64,000 bases of DNA from Mobilicoccus caccae (GCF_030161635.1 NZ_BSUO01000001.1:2709199-2773198), one strand, 5' to 3'; positions 11,313-20,970 are shown, counted from the stretch's first letter. Made by a program: numbers and translations. The notes: generated by a model not told the origin, from the letters alone.

Positions 11313-12342
11313 CCGCCCCCGCCCCCGCGTCCTGGTGGTGACGGCGATGTTCCCGACGAAGGCCGACCCGGTCAGAGGGGTCGTGGTCAAGAAGGAAGTG
11401 GCGGCACTGCGGGAGGCCGGCCTCGATGTGGGCGTGATTCGCAAGCAGCCCGGCTGGCGGGGATATCTGCGCCAGGCCCGGGCGGTTCTCGCCCATTCGC
11501 GCTGTGCCGATGTCGTGCATGCGCACTACGGCACCTCCGGGTTCGTTGCGGCACTCTGCTGCGGGAGGACCCCGTTGGTGGTGACGATGCACGGCTCCGA
11601 CATCGCGTTGGGTCCGCGACCTCGCTGGAGCAAGTACTGGATCCAGTACCTCCTCAGCGTGGCCGGCGCTGCGCGGGCACGGCGGATCATCGTTCAGGAC
11701 GACACCATGGTCTATCAGCTGCCAAGGCCACAGCGCGGCCGGGTCGTCGTGCTGGGTCAGGCCGTCGGCCTGCCGGTGATCCCACCACAGCCGGTGGAGC
11801 GCCAGGGCGTGCTCTTCCTGTCCAGTCGGCACCGCGTCGTCAAGCGCTTCCCTCTCGCGGAGGCCGCTGTAGGCCTGATCGCGGGGGTGAGGGCACTGGA
11901 CAGCTTGGACAGACATGAGGTCTCGGCCATCCCTGACGCCATGGAGGTGGCCCGGGTGGGGCTGCTGACAAGTGAGCGGGAGGGTATGCCTGTGGCAGTC
12001 AAGGAGGCATTGGCAGCCGGACTACGGGTCGTCGCAGTCGATCTCCCCGGCCTACGGTCGATCGCCGACGACGTTCCGGAGGCCATCACACTCACAAAGC
12101 ATGACCCTTCTGCCATCGCTGCGGGCGTCGCGTCCGCGCTACAGGCCGATCCGTTGACGGAGACCGAGCGTACGAGGCTCCATGACGTGCTCCGTGCGCG
12201 AGGGTGGGTCGAGCCCGATCGCACCTACACGCTGATGGACATCTATCGGCGCGTGGTGGGTGATGCAGAAGCCTCACCCACCACGTTTCATCAAGGTCCG
12301 GACGTCCTTCAGAGCCACCACCCGGAAGACGAGCAGGCCTAG
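11309..12342 (+). CDS. GT4-type glycosyltransferase, frameshifted near its start
   Basis: A glycosyltransferase with family-4 features: VVHAHYGTSGFVAAL, PLVVTMHGSDI, and the C-terminal EREGMPVAVKEALAAGLRVVA segment that binds the sugar nucleotide. The ATG at 11309 overlaps the stop of the upstream GT2-GT4 gene, but its frame ends after ten codons. One C added to the CCCCC run near 11325 gives MTAPAPRVLVVTAMFPTK and a full protein of about 344 residues. As written, the frame can only start at ATG 11335 or later, which removes the first beta-strand. The 3' end overlaps the convergent flippase gene by 69 bp. Confidence 0.8.
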
Positions 12343-13701
12343 GCCGTAGGCGAGCCCCACGAGGAGGATCCGCACACCCCAGTGCCCATCGATCAGGGCC
12401 TCGGTCGCGAGACCGACGGCCAGCGCGGGCACGAGCCGCAGGACGGTTCCCACCGGCAGACATTGCCCGTAGCGGCGAATGAGAAGTGCGAGGCAGATGA
12501 CGAAGCCGCTGGTCTCGGACATAATGAGCGAGATCGCCGCCCCGGTGGCCCCGTACATCGGGATGAGGACGATGTTGGCGGTGATGTTGAGCAGCAGATT
12601 TGCGGTGTTGAGGATCGTCAGAATGCGTTGCTGGTAGTCGGCGATCAGGGCAGCGGACATGACCGCGCTCATCATGCCGATTCCGACCCCGATAGCGACG
12701 AGACCGAGTGGCCCCGAGGCCAACCCGGCCATCTCTTTGGACCCGAGCAGGATTATGACATCGGGGGCCAACCCCATCACCAGAACAGCGAGTGGTGCAG
12801 CCACAATGAGAACCGCCTGGAGCGATGATCGGATGGTGGTGGTGAAGGCAGCCCGCTCGGTGGCGGCGTCCTGCGCGAAGCGCGCTGCCAGTACCGACGC
12901 AATGCTGGCAGAGACGATGGTGAAATTGCCGACGATCCGGTAGGCCATGCCATACGCACCCACCTGCTCAGTGGTCGACAGCTGGCTCAGCATCACCCCG
13001 TCGATGGTGAAGTACAGAACCCCCACCGCCGCGATATAGGTCATCGGCAGGGTCTCTCGCAGGAGGTCCCACATCTCGCGACGGTTCCATACCGGCCGAA
13101 AGCCGCCGATCAACTTGCCGAGCCGGGTCATCGCGATCATCTGCCCGACGGGGACCATGAGCTGAGCGAGAAAGAACCACACCAGGCCTAGATCCATCGC
13201 GACCGTGACGCCGACCAAGGCCAGGCTGAGGGCCCTGCCGATCAGGTCGGCTGCGGCGTAGTGTCCAAAGCGGCTGTGGACCTGAGCAACCGGGGCGTAT
13301 CGCAAGGCCCAGGTACTCGCGATTAGTCCCACGGAGAGAATAGCGATTCCCAGCTGCACCAACGGCTGATCGGCGTACAACAGTCGAGCGGCCATGTTGG
13401 CCACCATGACCATCGGGAACACGATCAGCATGCTCACGGTCATCGACAGCCCCACCTGCCTCTGCAGGTCCATGCCGCGACCGGATACCCGCCTGACCAC
13501 CACATTGCCCATCCCGAGCTCTGTCCAGGCTCCGAAGCTGTTGACGAACAGTGTGGCCGTCATGAGCAACCCGTAGCCGGTCGGACCGAGATAGGTGACC
13601 GCAAGCTTAACCTGCACGAGGGAGAAGATCAGACCAAGAACCCTGGCGCCGGTGACGGTCATTACGCCACGCGCGAGGACGCCTCCGTCAGCCACGCCCA
13701 C
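12274..13701 (-). CDS. Wzx-type polysaccharide flippase (MATE/MOP superfamily)
   Basis: A 475-residue integral membrane protein with about 12-14 predicted hydrophobic helices and no large soluble domain. The N-terminus (LARGVMTVTGARVLGLIFSL, then VKLAVTYLGPTGYGLL) is typical of oligosaccharide flippases that move lipid-linked repeat units across the cytoplasmic membrane. Its place among glycosyltransferases, a Wzz-like and a Wzy-like gene supports a Wzx/Wzy-dependent pathway. The last 69 bp overlap the 3' end of the plus-strand glycosyltransferase gene. Confidence 0.87.
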   Translation of the reverse strand: MGVADGGVLARGVMTVTGARVLGLIFSLVQVKLAVTYLGPTGYGLLMTATLFVNSFGAWTELGMGNVVVRRVSGRGMDLQRQVGLSMTVSMLIVFPMVMVANMAARLLYADQPLVQLGIAILSVGLIASTWALRYAPVAQVHSRFGHYAAADLIGRALSLALVGVTVAMDLGLVWFFLAQLMVPVGQMIAMTRLGKLIGGFRPVWNRREMWDLLRETLPMTYIAAVGVLYFTIDGVMLSQLSTTEQVGAYGMAYRIVGNFTIVSASIASVLAARFAQDAATERAAFTTTIRSSLQAVLIVAAPLAVLVMGLAPDVIILLGSKEMAGLASGPLGLVAIGVGIGMMSAVMSAALIADYQQRILTILNTANLLLNITANIVLIPMYGATGAAISLIMSETSGFVICLALLIRRYGQCLPVGTVLRLVPALAVGLATEALIDGHWGVRILLVGLAYGLGLLVFRVVALKDVRTLMKRGG

Positions 13702-13794
13702 TCCTCCTCATGTCCTTCGTCCGCTCGTGCGGCGTCCGCGATGGGACACGGCGACCGGAGACTTGTCGGCAATCCCCTGCCTTGGCACCGAGCA

Positions 13795-14826
13795 TTACCC
13801 TCGACGCACATGCTCCAATAAGGCTGCCCAGACATTCGTGCTTTCCCTCACGGAGAACCGTGATTCGTACAGGAGCCGGTGCCGCATCCCATCTTCCGCT
13901 GCTACGTGGGGGTCCGCCGAACGATCGAGCTCGGCGGCAAGTGGAGCCGCATCAGCGTACGGCAACGCGGACTCCTCCGACGGTAGGTACTCGGGGAGGC
14001 CACCCACGTCACTGACGATCGTCCGAACCCCGCATTGAGCCCCCAGGACCTGCACCCCACTCTGCGACCCGGTCGAGTACAGGCAGATCGATGCCTTAGC
14101 AGCCGCGAGCCTCGGCGCCAATTCGTCGAAGCGAAACCGGCCCCGTACCCATTCGACGTCCGCAGGGATCTCACACCCGGGGTCACCGCCCCCCACGATG
14201 ACCAGACGGTCATCTCGAAAAGCCCTGGACTGCTGGTGGAGCCGGTACGCGTCGAGGATGACGGGGATGTTCTTGTACTGGGAGAGGCGGCCCACAACCA
14301 GGAAGTCACGGCGCTGCCCCGCCGACACATGGGGAGGTGTCTGCCACTCCGGCATCTCACTCGTGAGCGGGACCACATACACGGGATGACGGCGCCTGCC
14401 CAACTCCGACCGAACATGATTGCTGAAGCACACCTCGGCGTGGGCCCGTCGCCCCAGGACCCCGGCAGCCAATCGCCGCATGAGTGGGGTGGCATTGGCC
14501 GCATCGTGCGGCCGGGCATCGTGCGTCGTCACCAGAAGCGGGACATCGAACGGCGCCACCAGCAGGAACCGCGGGTCCCGAGTGAGCTCACTCACCACCA
14601 CGTCCGGGTGGAAGCGCCGCACATACCGAGCGGCCTCCGCCAGCTCTGCCGCCCCTGCGGCGCTGCGCCAAGGGCGCCGGAACAGGACGTCGTCGGGATG
14701 GAGGGACGGAGCGTCGAAGTGCTGGTCGGTGGTGACGACGACGACCTCGTGCCCGAGGGCCCGGAGGCCGTCCGCCCAGGCCACAGAAAGCGTTCGAAAC
14801 CACGGGGCCAGCCACAAGACCTTCAC
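13795..14826 (-). CDS. GT4-type glycosyltransferase
   Basis: A 343-residue cytosolic or membrane-associated glycosyltransferase. The N-terminus, MKVLWLAPWFRTLSVAWADGL, is a standard first beta-alpha unit with acceptor-site Gly-rich turn. The C-terminal half has DFLVVGRLSQYKNIPVILDAY, LVIVGGGDPG, and STGSQSGVQVLGAQCGVRTIVSDVGGLPEYL, the GT4 nucleotide-sugar binding region. It lies 93 bp downstream of the flippase start on the same strand and is divergent from the first secreted lyase-like gene. The sugar donor is unknown. Confidence 0.84.
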   Translation of the reverse strand: MKVLWLAPWFRTLSVAWADGLRALGHEVVVVTTDQHFDAPSLHPDDVLFRRPWRSAAGAAELAEAARYVRRFHPDVVVSELTRDPRFLLVAPFDVPLLVTTHDARPHDAANATPLMRRLAAGVLGRRAHAEVCFSNHVRSELGRRRHPVYVVPLTSEMPEWQTPPHVSAGQRRDFLVVGRLSQYKNIPVILDAYRLHQQSRAFRDDRLVIVGGGDPGCEIPADVEWVRGRFRFDELAPRLAAAKASICLYSTGSQSGVQVLGAQCGVRTIVSDVGGLPEYLPSEESALPYADAAPLAAELDRSADPHVAAEDGMRHRLLYESRFSVRESTNVWAALLEHVRRG

Positions 14827-15021
14827 CCAGGCGACTATAGACGTCGAGTACCTGGCCTGAACTACAGTGAGCGCGCCGACCGCCTGGTCTCCGTGGAAAC
14901 CTGTCGGCGTGCGCGATTCGGCCCGTCTCGCCTAGTGGTCGCCTGCACCGCAGGCTCAGTTGGGACGGCACCCCTGACCAGGCCATCACCGCCGCTCAAG
15001 GCTGAGATCGAGGTTGTCTCC

Positions 15022-15813
15022 ATGAACGGACTCAGATTGGTTGCGCTTCCCGTAGTGGCGCTATTGAGCGCCACCGCGTGTAGCGCCGCCAACACTTCCC
15101 CTGCCGAATCCGCCACGGCCACCGCCATCGCAGTCAACTGCCCCGAGGTCGATCCGAGAATTCTCACCGCCGTGGAGGGAGGGGCCGAGCGGCCGATGTG
15201 CATCAACGGTCTCTGGACCTTCGTCGTGCCCGGTGTCGACCGGCCTGCGAACCCTCGTCGAAGTGAGCTGTTCGTCGTGGCCGACGGGCGCCCGGTCGTC
15301 GGTCGCGAGGGCCAGACGCTGCATCACCAGCTCGAGATCACGCCCAACCTAGGCGTCGCCGGGGCGGACGACCGACACTGGCACATCGCCTGGCAGCTCC
15401 ACGGCCCGACCAACGGCCAGTGGAAGCCGCCGCCCGTCGCGCTTCGAATCCGTAACGGCCAGTTGGCGCTTACCGGCGGAGCCGGGTGGCCGGGGCAGAA
15501 CTGGACGACAGCCAACCACGAGTGGCTCCGGCCGCTCACCTCCATTCGTGACGGCCAGACCTACAGAGTCACCGTCGATGTCCATCTCTCGTCGGACCCC
15601 GCTAAGGGGTGGGTCTCCGGCAGTGTGGACGGCCGTGAAGTCGTCAACCAGTGGCACCCTATCTCCCGCACCGCTTTCAGGAGCGGAACGCTCTACCCGG
15701 GACAGGCGACGGTCGCCAGCCGGATCGGGCTGTATCGCGGCAGTCAGGGAGCACCACCACCCGAGACGACACAGGTGATCACTCAGCGCATCATCGAGGC
15801 TCGTTCCAACTGA
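15022..15813 (+). CDS. Secreted heparin-lyase-I-like / polysaccharide lyase-like lipoprotein (paralogue 1)
   Basis: A 263-residue exported protein with a hydrophobic N-terminus and a cysteine at residue 21 (LLSATAC), a plausible but imperfect lipobox. The body resembles the jelly-roll polysaccharide lyase family of heparin lyase I and glucuronan lyase: HWHIAWQLHGP, VALRIRNGQLAL, WVSGSVDGREVVNQW and a terminal SRIGLYRGSQG. These are the family's 'WQ-H' and 'GlYR' signatures. Placed in the polysaccharide locus and followed by a paralogue, it could trim or release the polymer. I cannot show which glycan it cleaves, or that it is catalytic and not just binding. A strong hairpin terminator follows. 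Confidence 0.68.
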   Translation: MNGLRLVALPVVALLSATACSAANTSPAESATATAIAVNCPEVDPRILTAVEGGAERPMCINGLWTFVVPGVDRPANPRRSELFVVADGRPVVGREGQTLHHQLEITPNLGVAGADDRHWHIAWQLHGPTNGQWKPPPVALRIRNGQLALTGGAGWPGQNWTTANHEWLRPLTSIRDGQTYRVTVDVHLSSDPAKGWVSGSVDGREVVNQWHPISRTAFRSGTLYPGQATVASRIGLYRGSQGAPPPETTQVITQRIIEARSN

Positions 15814-15836
15814 AGGCTTCTCGCGCTTCCGTCAAC

Positions 15837-15865
15837 GGCTGCACCCCGTCCGACGGGGTGCAGCC
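15837..15865 (+). terminator. Hairpin terminator after lyase-like gene 1
   Basis: A perfect 12-bp stem (GGCTGCACCCCG / CGGGGTGCAGCC) with a 5-base loop starts 24 bases after the stop codon. There is no long T-run behind it, as is common in high-GC actinobacteria. Confidence 0.75.
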
Positions 15866-16001
15866 GTCTGCCCGATGAATGCAAGTGGCGACGCGAGGAC
15901 TCGCGGGCGCAGCGCCCTCGCCGATGGGAGAGAGCCGCACTGCCACGCGGCAGCCGGCCCCGAAGGCCGTCAGCTCTCTTCCTGCCATGGAGATACCACT
16001 C

Positions 16002-16825
16002 ATGTCTCGTCGTACCCCCGTCACGCTCATTGCGGCCTCTGTTCTCGCTGCCGCACCGTTCGTCGTATCGACCGCTGCCGCATCTTCTCCTTCTGCCTCC
16101 GCAGCGTCGACCCCCACAACCATCAACACGGTTCAGGCCTCGTCGCTGAACTGTGGAACGACCATCGTGTCCCCCTTCTCGCAAACGCAGGGAAGTGCCT
16201 CCGACCCCGTCTGCGCCAACGACACTTGGATCTACGACCTGCCGGCCCAGGGCAACCCGGCCGCTACCCGACGCACCGAGACGCATTGGGGCACCAATCG
16301 CACCGTCACGCAATACCGCGAGGGGCAGACGGTGACGCACGAAGCGACCTACACGGGGCAGTTGGGCGCCGTGGCCCAGGGCGACAGCAACTGGCACGTC
16401 ATCTGGCAGCTCCACGGGCCCATGAAGGACGCCTCGTGGCCGGGGCCCGCCATGACTCTTGCGGTCCGCAACGGGCAGCTGCGGCTCGGTGGCGGAGCCG
16501 GGCACCCCAACCAGGACTGGTCGCGTCGCAACTACGAGTGGCTCGCCCCGCTGACCACGTGGACGGACGGGAAGCCCGTGAGGGTCAAGGTTCAGACCTA
16601 TCTCTCGGCCGACTCGACCAAGGGGTGGGTCAGCGCATGGGTGGATGGGCGCCAGGTCCTCAACCAGTGGCGCCCCACGTCCATCAAGGGGGCCTCCGTC
16701 CTGGCACGATGTACCCCGGCATGGATCACCTCGTGAGCCGGAGCGGCCTCTACCGGGGCACCCAGTCGGGAGCTGCGCCCACCTACCGCCAGGTGATCTC
16801 CGCCCGCGTCACGCAGGCAGGCTGA
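16002..16825 (+). CDS. Secreted heparin-lyase-I-like protein (paralogue 2), frameshifted near its end
   Basis: A second exported jelly-roll protein related to the gene at 15022. It starts at ATG 16002 behind GGAGATA, with an Ala-rich Sec signal peptide (VTLIAASVLAAAPFVVSTAAA) and no lipobox. The core repeats the paralogue's signatures: NWHVIWQLHGPM, MTLAVRNGQLRLGGG, WVSAWVDGRQVLNQW. Near 16690 one G is missing from a GGGGG run; adding it gives KGGLRPGTMYPG and restores the conserved SRSGLYRGTQ end and a stop at 16825 (about 274 residues). The pair looks like a tandem duplication with one lipid-anchored and one freely secreted member. Confidence 0.72.
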
Positions 16826-16834
16826 AGACGAGCA

Positions 16835-16879
16835 GAGACGGGTGAACGGTTCTGCGAACGGAACCGCTCAACCCGTCTC
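16835..16879. terminator. Convergent hairpin between lyase-like gene 2 and a glycosyltransferase gene
   Basis: An outer 9-bp stem (GAGACGGGT / ACCCGTCTC) encloses a second, nearly perfect stem (GAACGGTTC with GGAACCGCTC). It sits between two converging genes and reaches into the last codons of the minus-strand glycosyltransferase, so it can serve as a bidirectional terminator. Confidence 0.7.
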
Positions 16880-17965
16880 GAGGCTCGTCGGTCCGTGATC
16901 AGTGGTGACACCCACCGCCTTGCGCAGCACGGCGGCCAACTCTCCCGCCATGTGTCGCGTGGTGAAGTGCTCCTGGATGCGATTGCGGCCGCGTTGGCCC
17001 ATGGCGCGGGCGCGAGCGGGGTCCTCGAGCAGGCCGCCGATGGCCTCAGCCATGGCGTGCCGGTCGCCGGGAGGGACGAGGATGCCGGTCTCGCCGTCGG
17101 CGATGTAGTCGTCGAGGCCAGGGTTGCTAGTGGCGACGATGGGGCGGCCGCTGGCCATGGCTTCGAGGATGACGGTGAGGCCTGACCCCTGTCGGGTCGG
17201 CCGCAGCGCCAGCGCCACGAGGCTCGCGCGTTGGTAGCACTCGCGCACGGCGTCATCCATGCGTCGGCGGTGCACGGTGACCCAGTCGGGGAACTCCACC
17301 GGCATAGTGGTCGCCACCTCTGCCGACGCCGAGGGCGCCTGGCGCCGCACCTGTTCGAGTGCCCCGATGAGCGTGTCGTAGTCGCGCATCCGATCGTCCC
17401 CCACGGAGAAGACGCGCCCGGGGATCGGGGGCTCCTCCGACGGGTAGAAGTGCCGCTCGTCGATCCCGAAGTGAATGAAATGCACCTTGTCGGCGGACAC
17501 CCCGAAATCCCTGGTCAACGGCTCGATCATGGCCGAACACTCCACGAACACGCCGGCCGCCCGACGCAGTCCCGCGCGGGCTATCCCCCGGTAGAGCGGA
17601 TCCAGCTCACCCGGATCCTCCAGCCACGCCACCCCCGTCACGACCGGCGTCCTCAGAGGCATGAACGTGGCAGGAATCCCGTTGCGCTCGTCCATGCACA
17701 GCACGACATCGGCACTGCGGCGACGGCGGTCGCTCATGGCCAGGAGGGAGTACACCGGTTGCAGACCCCAGAAACGCGCGGAGATGACCTCCCCCAAGCG
17801 GCGGACCCTCCGGGTGCGTCCGGCGCGGCAGAACCGCACCTGATGGCCGAAACGCTCCAGGTGATGCAGGCCGTAAGGTGACGCGTCGGCGGCGAGACCC
17901 TCGGCATTGCGCGCGGCCCATGTCGAAGGGTCGACACTCTGGGCCAACTCCACGAACACCCGCAT
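16868..17965 (-). CDS. GT4-type glycosyltransferase
   Basis: A 365-residue glycosyltransferase. Residues about 170-190 hold VHFIHFGIDERHF, followed by RVFSVGDDRMRDYDTLIGAL and the donor-site region GSGLTVILEAMASGRPIVATSNPGLDDYI with the conserved E-x7-E spacing. It starts at ATG 17965 (MRVFVELAQSVD), divergent from the sugar-tailoring module that begins at 18186. Its sugar and acceptor cannot be told from sequence. Confidence 0.84.
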   Translation of the reverse strand: MRVFVELAQSVDPSTWAARNAEGLAADASPYGLHHLERFGHQVRFCRAGRTRRVRRLGEVISARFWGLQPVYSLLAMSDRRRRSADVVLCMDERNGIPATFMPLRTPVVTGVAWLEDPGELDPLYRGIARAGLRRAAGVFVECSAMIEPLTRDFGVSADKVHFIHFGIDERHFYPSEEPPIPGRVFSVGDDRMRDYDTLIGALEQVRRQAPSASAEVATTMPVEFPDWVTVHRRRMDDAVRECYQRASLVALALRPTRQGSGLTVILEAMASGRPIVATSNPGLDDYIADGETGILVPPGDRHAMAEAIGGLLEDPARARAMGQRGRNRIQEHFTTRHMAGELAAVLRKAVGVTTDHGPTSLETG

Positions 17966-18185
17966 GCCCGAACCCTAGCCCCGCCGGAGGTTCGAGGCGG
18001 ATTAGCCGAGAATTCTGCCGAGCGCGGGATGCCCACATCGCACATGACAGGACTTGTCGACCTCCCCGGCCATCGAGAACGGACGTCCGACTACAGTGAT
18101 GGCGGTCATCGGATCGGGGTACGCGATGACCTCGGGGGACGATCCGGGCGATCACGACGGGCCACGCAGCACAGGGGGAAAGATA

Positions 18186-19457
18186 ATGTCGAACAACACC
18201 ACAACCTCCTCGCGATGCCGAGTCTGCGAATCCCCGCTGAGGCGCACCTTCGTCGACCTGGGCGCAGCGCCGCCTTGTGAGGCAATCCTTACTTCTGAGG
18301 CCGCGGAGCTCGGTGAGGTGGCGTATCCACTGCATGTCCGCGTCTGTGAGAACTGCCTGTTGGTGCAGTTGCCCGAGGTGCTGCCGGCCGAGGAGATCTT
18401 CACCGACTCCTACCCCTACTTCTCGTCCTTCTCCTCCTCATGGGTCGAGCACGCCCGCCGGTATGTGGACACCATGGTGGAGCGCCTGTCTCTGGCGCCG
18501 GACTCCTTCGTCGTCGAGGTCGCGAGCAACGACGGGTACCTGCTGCAGCACGTCCGTGACCGTGAGATCCGTTGTCTCGGAATCGAACCCACCAAGAACA
18601 CGGCGGCGGCCGCCCGCGAGAAGGGCATCGACACGACGGTCTGCTTCCTCGGGGCGCAGTCGGGGCGGGAGATCGCCGAGCGTCACGGCCGGGCCGATCT
18701 GGTCATCGCGAACAACGTGTACGCCCACGTGCCCGACCTGGCCGACTTCACCCAGGGTCTGGCCGCGCTGCTGGCCGACACCGGGACCGTGACTATCGAG
18801 GTCCCCCACCTCATGAGGCTCATCGAGCTGCGTCAGTACGACACGATCTACCACGAGCACTTCCAGTACTACACGCTGCAGACCGCGTCTCGTGCCCTGG
18901 CACTCGGGGGCCTCGTGGTCGTCGACGTCGAGGAGTTGCCCACCCACGGCGGGTCACTGCGGATCCACGCGCAGCACGAGAACCACGCGCACGGCCCCAC
19001 GGCCGCGGTCACCGACCTGCTCGCCCGCGAGGAGGCCGCCGGACTGCACGACCTCGAGGGTCTGTCGGGATTCGAGGCGGCCGTCCACGCCGTCAAGCGC
19101 GACCTCCTCCGATTCCTCCTCGACGCCCAGCAGGCCGGAAAGACCGTCGTGGGATACGGCGCACCCGGCAAGGGGAACACCTTGCTCAACCATTGCGGAA
19201 TCCGGCGTGACCTCCTCCCCTTCACCGTCGACATCAACCCGCACAAGCACGGCAAATTCCTGCCGGGCAGCCGCATACCCGTCCTCGCGCCGTCCGCCAT
19301 CGATGAGGCCCGACCCGATTACGTCCTCGTCCTTCCATGGAACCTGCGGGAGGAGATCACGCGTCAACTGACGCCCTCACTGTCGACCTGGGGTGCACGG
19401 CTCGTCTTCGCCGTCCCACAGCTGGAGGTCGTCGACCTCGAAGGGAGTCCGGAATGA
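18186..19457 (+). CDS. NovU/TylCIII-type sugar C-methyltransferase
   Basis: A SAM-dependent methyltransferase of the family that C-methylates NDP-keto-sugars. The 423-residue protein has three parts: an N-terminal zinc-binding domain (CRVCESPLRRTFVDLG ... CENCLLVQLPEV), the SAM-binding Rossmann fold with VVEVASNDGYLLQHV, and a C-terminal domain with VVGYGAPGKGNTLLNHCGI and FTVDINPHKHGKFLPGSRIPV. The active-site TIYHEHFQYYTL motif is present. ATG 18186 follows GGGGGAAAG. The stop overlaps the next ATG. It opens a co-directional module of sugar-tailoring genes, which suggests a branched-chain sugar. Confidence 0.86.
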   Translation: MSNNTTTSSRCRVCESPLRRTFVDLGAAPPCEAILTSEAAELGEVAYPLHVRVCENCLLVQLPEVLPAEEIFTDSYPYFSSFSSSWVEHARRYVDTMVERLSLAPDSFVVEVASNDGYLLQHVRDREIRCLGIEPTKNTAAAAREKGIDTTVCFLGAQSGREIAERHGRADLVIANNVYAHVPDLADFTQGLAALLADTGTVTIEVPHLMRLIELRQYDTIYHEHFQYYTLQTASRALALGGLVVVDVEELPTHGGSLRIHAQHENHAHGPTAAVTDLLAREEAAGLHDLEGLSGFEAAVHAVKRDLLRFLLDAQQAGKTVVGYGAPGKGNTLLNHCGIRRDLLPFTVDINPHKHGKFLPGSRIPVLAPSAIDEARPDYVLVLPWNLREEITRQLTPSLSTWGARLVFAVPQLEVVDLEGSPE

Positions 19458-20272
19458 AGGTCGTCCTGTTCTGCGGTGGATTCGGGATGCGCATGCGTGA
19501 GGGCGCCGACGACATTCCCAAGCCGATGGCCATGGTGGGTGATCGCCCACTCATCTGGCACGTCATGCGCTATTACGCCCATTTCGGCCACACCGAGTTC
19601 ATCCTCGCGATGGGATTCGGTGCCAAACACATCGCCCGCTATTTCCTCGAGTACGAAGAGGCCTACTCCAACGACTTCGTCATCGACTCCGGCGAGGTCG
19701 ACTACCTCACGACCGATGTCGCCGACTGGAAGATCACCTTCGTCCACACCGGCATCGACACCCCCATCGGCGAGCGCCTGCACCGCGTCGCCCCCCATAT
19801 CGGCGACGACGAGGTGTTCCTCGCCAACTACGCCGACGTCCTCACCGACGCACCACTCGACCGCATGGTCGAGGAGTTCGTCGCCGGCGACTCACTCGTC
19901 TCCCTGCTGGCCGTGCCACCGCAATCGGCCTTCCACATCGTCGACGTCAACGGCGACAACATCGTCCGAGGCATCCGGTCGATCAGCGAGGTCCCCGTGC
20001 GCGAGAACGGCGGCTACTTCGTCATGCGACGCGAGGTCCTGGACGAGCTGCGGCCGGGCCACGACCTCGTCGGCGACACTCTGACCCGCCTCTCAGCCCA
20101 GGGGCAGGTCCGCGCCTACCCCTACGACGGGTTCTGGATGCCGGCCGACACCGTCAAGGAGCGCGTCGCCCTCGAGAACCTCGCCACCAGCGGCGAAGCG
20201 CCCTGGCAACTGTGGCGCGAGAACGGCGCCCTGGCGAAGATGCCTCCCTCGGCGTTGCTGTCGGGGAGGTGA
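19454..20272 (+). CDS. Glucose-1-phosphate cytidylyltransferase-like sugar nucleotidyltransferase
   Basis: A 272-residue nucleotidyltransferase resembling RfbF/DdhA (CTP:glucose-1-phosphate cytidylyltransferase). It begins MKVVLFCGGFGMRMREGA, with IPKPMAMVGDRPLIWHVMRYYAHFG, FANYADVLTD-like metal-site segment (FLANYADVLTDA) and DGFWMPADTVKERVALE at the end. It would activate a hexose-1-phosphate for the module's modified sugar. Its ATG overlaps the upstream methyltransferase stop (ATGA), and the PIG-L gene starts 7 bp after its stop, so the genes are surely co-transcribed. The base used (CTP or other) is an inference from similarity. Confidence 0.83.
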   Translation: MKVVLFCGGFGMRMREGADDIPKPMAMVGDRPLIWHVMRYYAHFGHTEFILAMGFGAKHIARYFLEYEEAYSNDFVIDSGEVDYLTTDVADWKITFVHTGIDTPIGERLHRVAPHIGDDEVFLANYADVLTDAPLDRMVEEFVAGDSLVSLLAVPPQSAFHIVDVNGDNIVRGIRSISEVPVRENGGYFVMRREVLDELRPGHDLVGDTLTRLSAQGQVRAYPYDGFWMPADTVKERVALENLATSGEAPWQLWRENGALAKMPPSALLSGR

Positions 20273-20279
20273 GGCGGAC

Positions 20280-20939
20280 GTGCTGACGCTCCTGCCCCCG
20301 CCGACCGACGCTCCCCGCCGCGTCCTCGCCGTCGGTGCCCATTGCGACGACATCGAGATCGGCGCCGGCGGCACCCTGCACACGTGGGCGCAGGCGGCCC
20401 CCGACACCGAGTTCACCTGCGTCGTCCTCACATCCACGCCGCAGCGCGCGGAGGAGTCGCGCGCCTGCCTCGCGGCGCTGATCGCTCCGGCGAACGTCGA
20501 GGTCGTCGTGCACGACCTGCGCGACACCCGCCTCCCCGTCGACTACGACCGGGTCAAAGACATCCTCGGCGACCTGTCCCGCCAACCCTGGGACGTCGTC
20601 CTCACCCACCAGCGGCACGACGCCCACCAGGACCACCGCCTCCTCGGGGAATCCGCCCCGACGGCCTTCCGCGACCACCTCGTGCTGCAGTTCGAGATCC
20701 CCAAGTGGGACGGCGACCTCGGTAGGTCGGGCGCCAACGTCTACCAGCCGCTCATCGAGGAATCCGTCGCGGCCAAGTGGGCGGCACTCGATGCCCACTA
20801 CCCCAGCCAGCACGGCAAGGACTGGTGGGACGCCGAGACGTTCTCCGCCCTCGCCCGCCTGCGCGGGATGGAGTGCCGGCACCGCTACGCCGAGGCGTTC
20901 CGCTGCGAGAAGCTCGTGCTCGCCTCACCGCTGTTCTGA
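20280..20939 (+). CDS. PIG-L family deacetylase
   Basis: A zinc-dependent N-acetyl-sugar deacetylase of the LmbE/PIG-L fold, 219 residues from GTG 20280. The N-terminal VLAVGAHCDDIEIGAGGTL carries the family's AHxDDxE metal motif, and LTHQRHDAHQDHRLLGES carries the second histidine cluster. Known members remove acetyl groups from GlcNAc-like sugars or act on related linkages. Here it sits between a nucleotidyltransferase and methyltransferase-like genes and probably edits the same sugar or its carrier. The stop is 31 bp before the next gene. Confidence 0.85.
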   Translation: MLTLLPPPTDAPRRVLAVGAHCDDIEIGAGGTLHTWAQAAPDTEFTCVVLTSTPQRAEESRACLAALIAPANVEVVVHDLRDTRLPVDYDRVKDILGDLSRQPWDVVLTHQRHDAHQDHRLLGESAPTAFRDHLVLQFEIPKWDGDLGRSGANVYQPLIEESVAAKWAALDAHYPSQHGKDWWDAETFSALARLRGMECRHRYAEAFRCEKLVLASPLF

Positions 20940-20970
20940 GACACGCGCCGACCATCGCGAAGGAGCGAGG

